From Prevotella jejuni (GTDB taxonomy: Bacteria > Bacteroidota > Bacteroidia > Bacteroidales > Bacteroidaceae): 64,000 nt of DNA. A model generated the notes under the pieces. It did not search any database. It was not told the origin of the DNA and worked only from the letters and a program-made list of their open reading frames with translations. Location of the stretch: contig NZ_FZNZ01000016.1 in assembly GCF_900187995.1 (NCBI RefSeq), positions 24,431 through 88,430 on the forward strand, written 5' to 3'. How positions within the stretch are numbered: position 1 is the stretch's first letter; every line of letters starts with the position of its first letter. Both the position numbers and the translations under genes were made by a program. This document shows positions 63,687 to 64,000 of the stretch, piece after piece.

Positions 63687-64000
63687 ATGTACAAACAATT
63701 AACCTCGGAGCAAAGGTACACAATTTCTGTGCTACTCCAAAATAGAACGAAACAAAAAGAGATTACCGAGGCAATAAATGTAAGTACAAGTACAGTGTCT
63801 CGTGAAATAAGACGTAATAGCGGAGTCAGAAGACACTATAATTGGGAAACTGCCCAAGCAAATGCAGTACAAACAAGGCGAAGAAAGCCAGGCAATCGTT
63901 CAGTAGACAAGGATGTCATGGAAGAGGCGAAGTGCCTTCTTATTACTAAGCAATGGTCTCCAGAACAAATATCTGGTGTATTGGCCAAGGACGGCAAGTA
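63687..64000 (+). CDS. IS30 family transposase, N-terminal part
   Basis: The ATG at 63687 opens MYKQLTSEQRYTISVLLQNR, then KQKEITEAINVSTSTVSREI (helix-turn-helix), RRNSGVRRHYNWETAQANA and ITKQWSPEQISGVLAKDGK. This order is characteristic of IS30 transposases. The window ends after about 104 codons, before the DDE catalytic residues. A GGGAGAC...GTCTCCC hairpin at 63644-63661 probably lies near the left terminal repeat of the element. Confidence 0.9.
   Translation, partial: MYKQLTSEQRYTISVLLQNRTKQKEITEAINVSTSTVSREIRRNSGVRRHYNWETAQANAVQTRRRKPGNRSVDKDVMEEAKCLLITKQWSPEQISGVLAKDGK

Overview
The window looks like a chromosomal segment of an oral-type Prevotella (Bacteroidota). The evidence is repeated TAnnTTTG promoter elements, a SusC/SusD pair, a PorQ type IX secretion component with three surface proteins that look like type IX cargo, TonB-type receptors, DUF5112/DUF5113-type signalling, and GH20/GH25 enzymes. 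Genes occupy roughly two thirds of the DNA. The spacers are unusually long and packed with several families of dispersed and tandem repeats.

Layout. 1-2.3 kb: start of an AGCS symporter (minus), YitT family protein and mnmA. 2.3-4.2 kb: repeat-rich spacer. 4.2-12.1 kb: three large exported proteins (beta-rich repeat protein, subtilisin-like protease, leucine-rich repeat protein). 12.1-13.6 kb: minisatellites. 13.6-20.4 kb: AspT/YidE-type transporter, then a large two-part sensor kinase, its response regulator and a membrane protein. 21.0-24.6 kb: an AT-rich accessory island with three papain-fold cysteine hydrolase genes and a CRISPR array. Two of these genes lie inside the array, between repeats. 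24.7-31.6 kb: nrdG, a long gene-free spacer, and a SusC/SusD pair. 32.7-40.9 kb: zinc-ribbon proteins, porQ, tonB, a polyprenyl synthase, tatD, cmk and a GH25 lysozyme. 41.5-47.2 kb: two small envelope proteins, MarR and MaoC proteins, initiator tRNA and a membrane-anchored HAD phosphatase. 47.4-53.0 kb: LacI regulator, NhaC antiporter, an uncharacterised protein and a GH20 hexosaminidase. 53.6-58.4 kb: a MORN-GH25 fusion and a divergent metal-related operon (small secreted protein, TonB receptor, HMA protein). 59.2-61.0 kb: CPBP protease and ribF. 61.2-64.0 kb: a tRNA(CAU), an integrase, an unknown gene and the start of an IS30 transposase. This is probably one end of an integrated element.

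How it fits together. PorQ belongs to the machinery that would export the 4.2-12.1 kb proteins. TonB (34.4 kb) could energise the SusC-type (28.5 kb) and metal-type (55.9 kb) receptors. The sensor kinase and response regulator form one operon.

Most unusual observations: (1) a CRISPR array without cas genes in view, interrupted by two cysteine-hydrolase genes that share the same ~60 bp tail next to a repeat; (2) unrelated tandem repeats at about a dozen loci whose periods are all close to multiples of 11 or 22 bp; (3) a ~240 bp dispersed element with similar sequences at both ends and a near-perfect hairpin core, seen about eight times.
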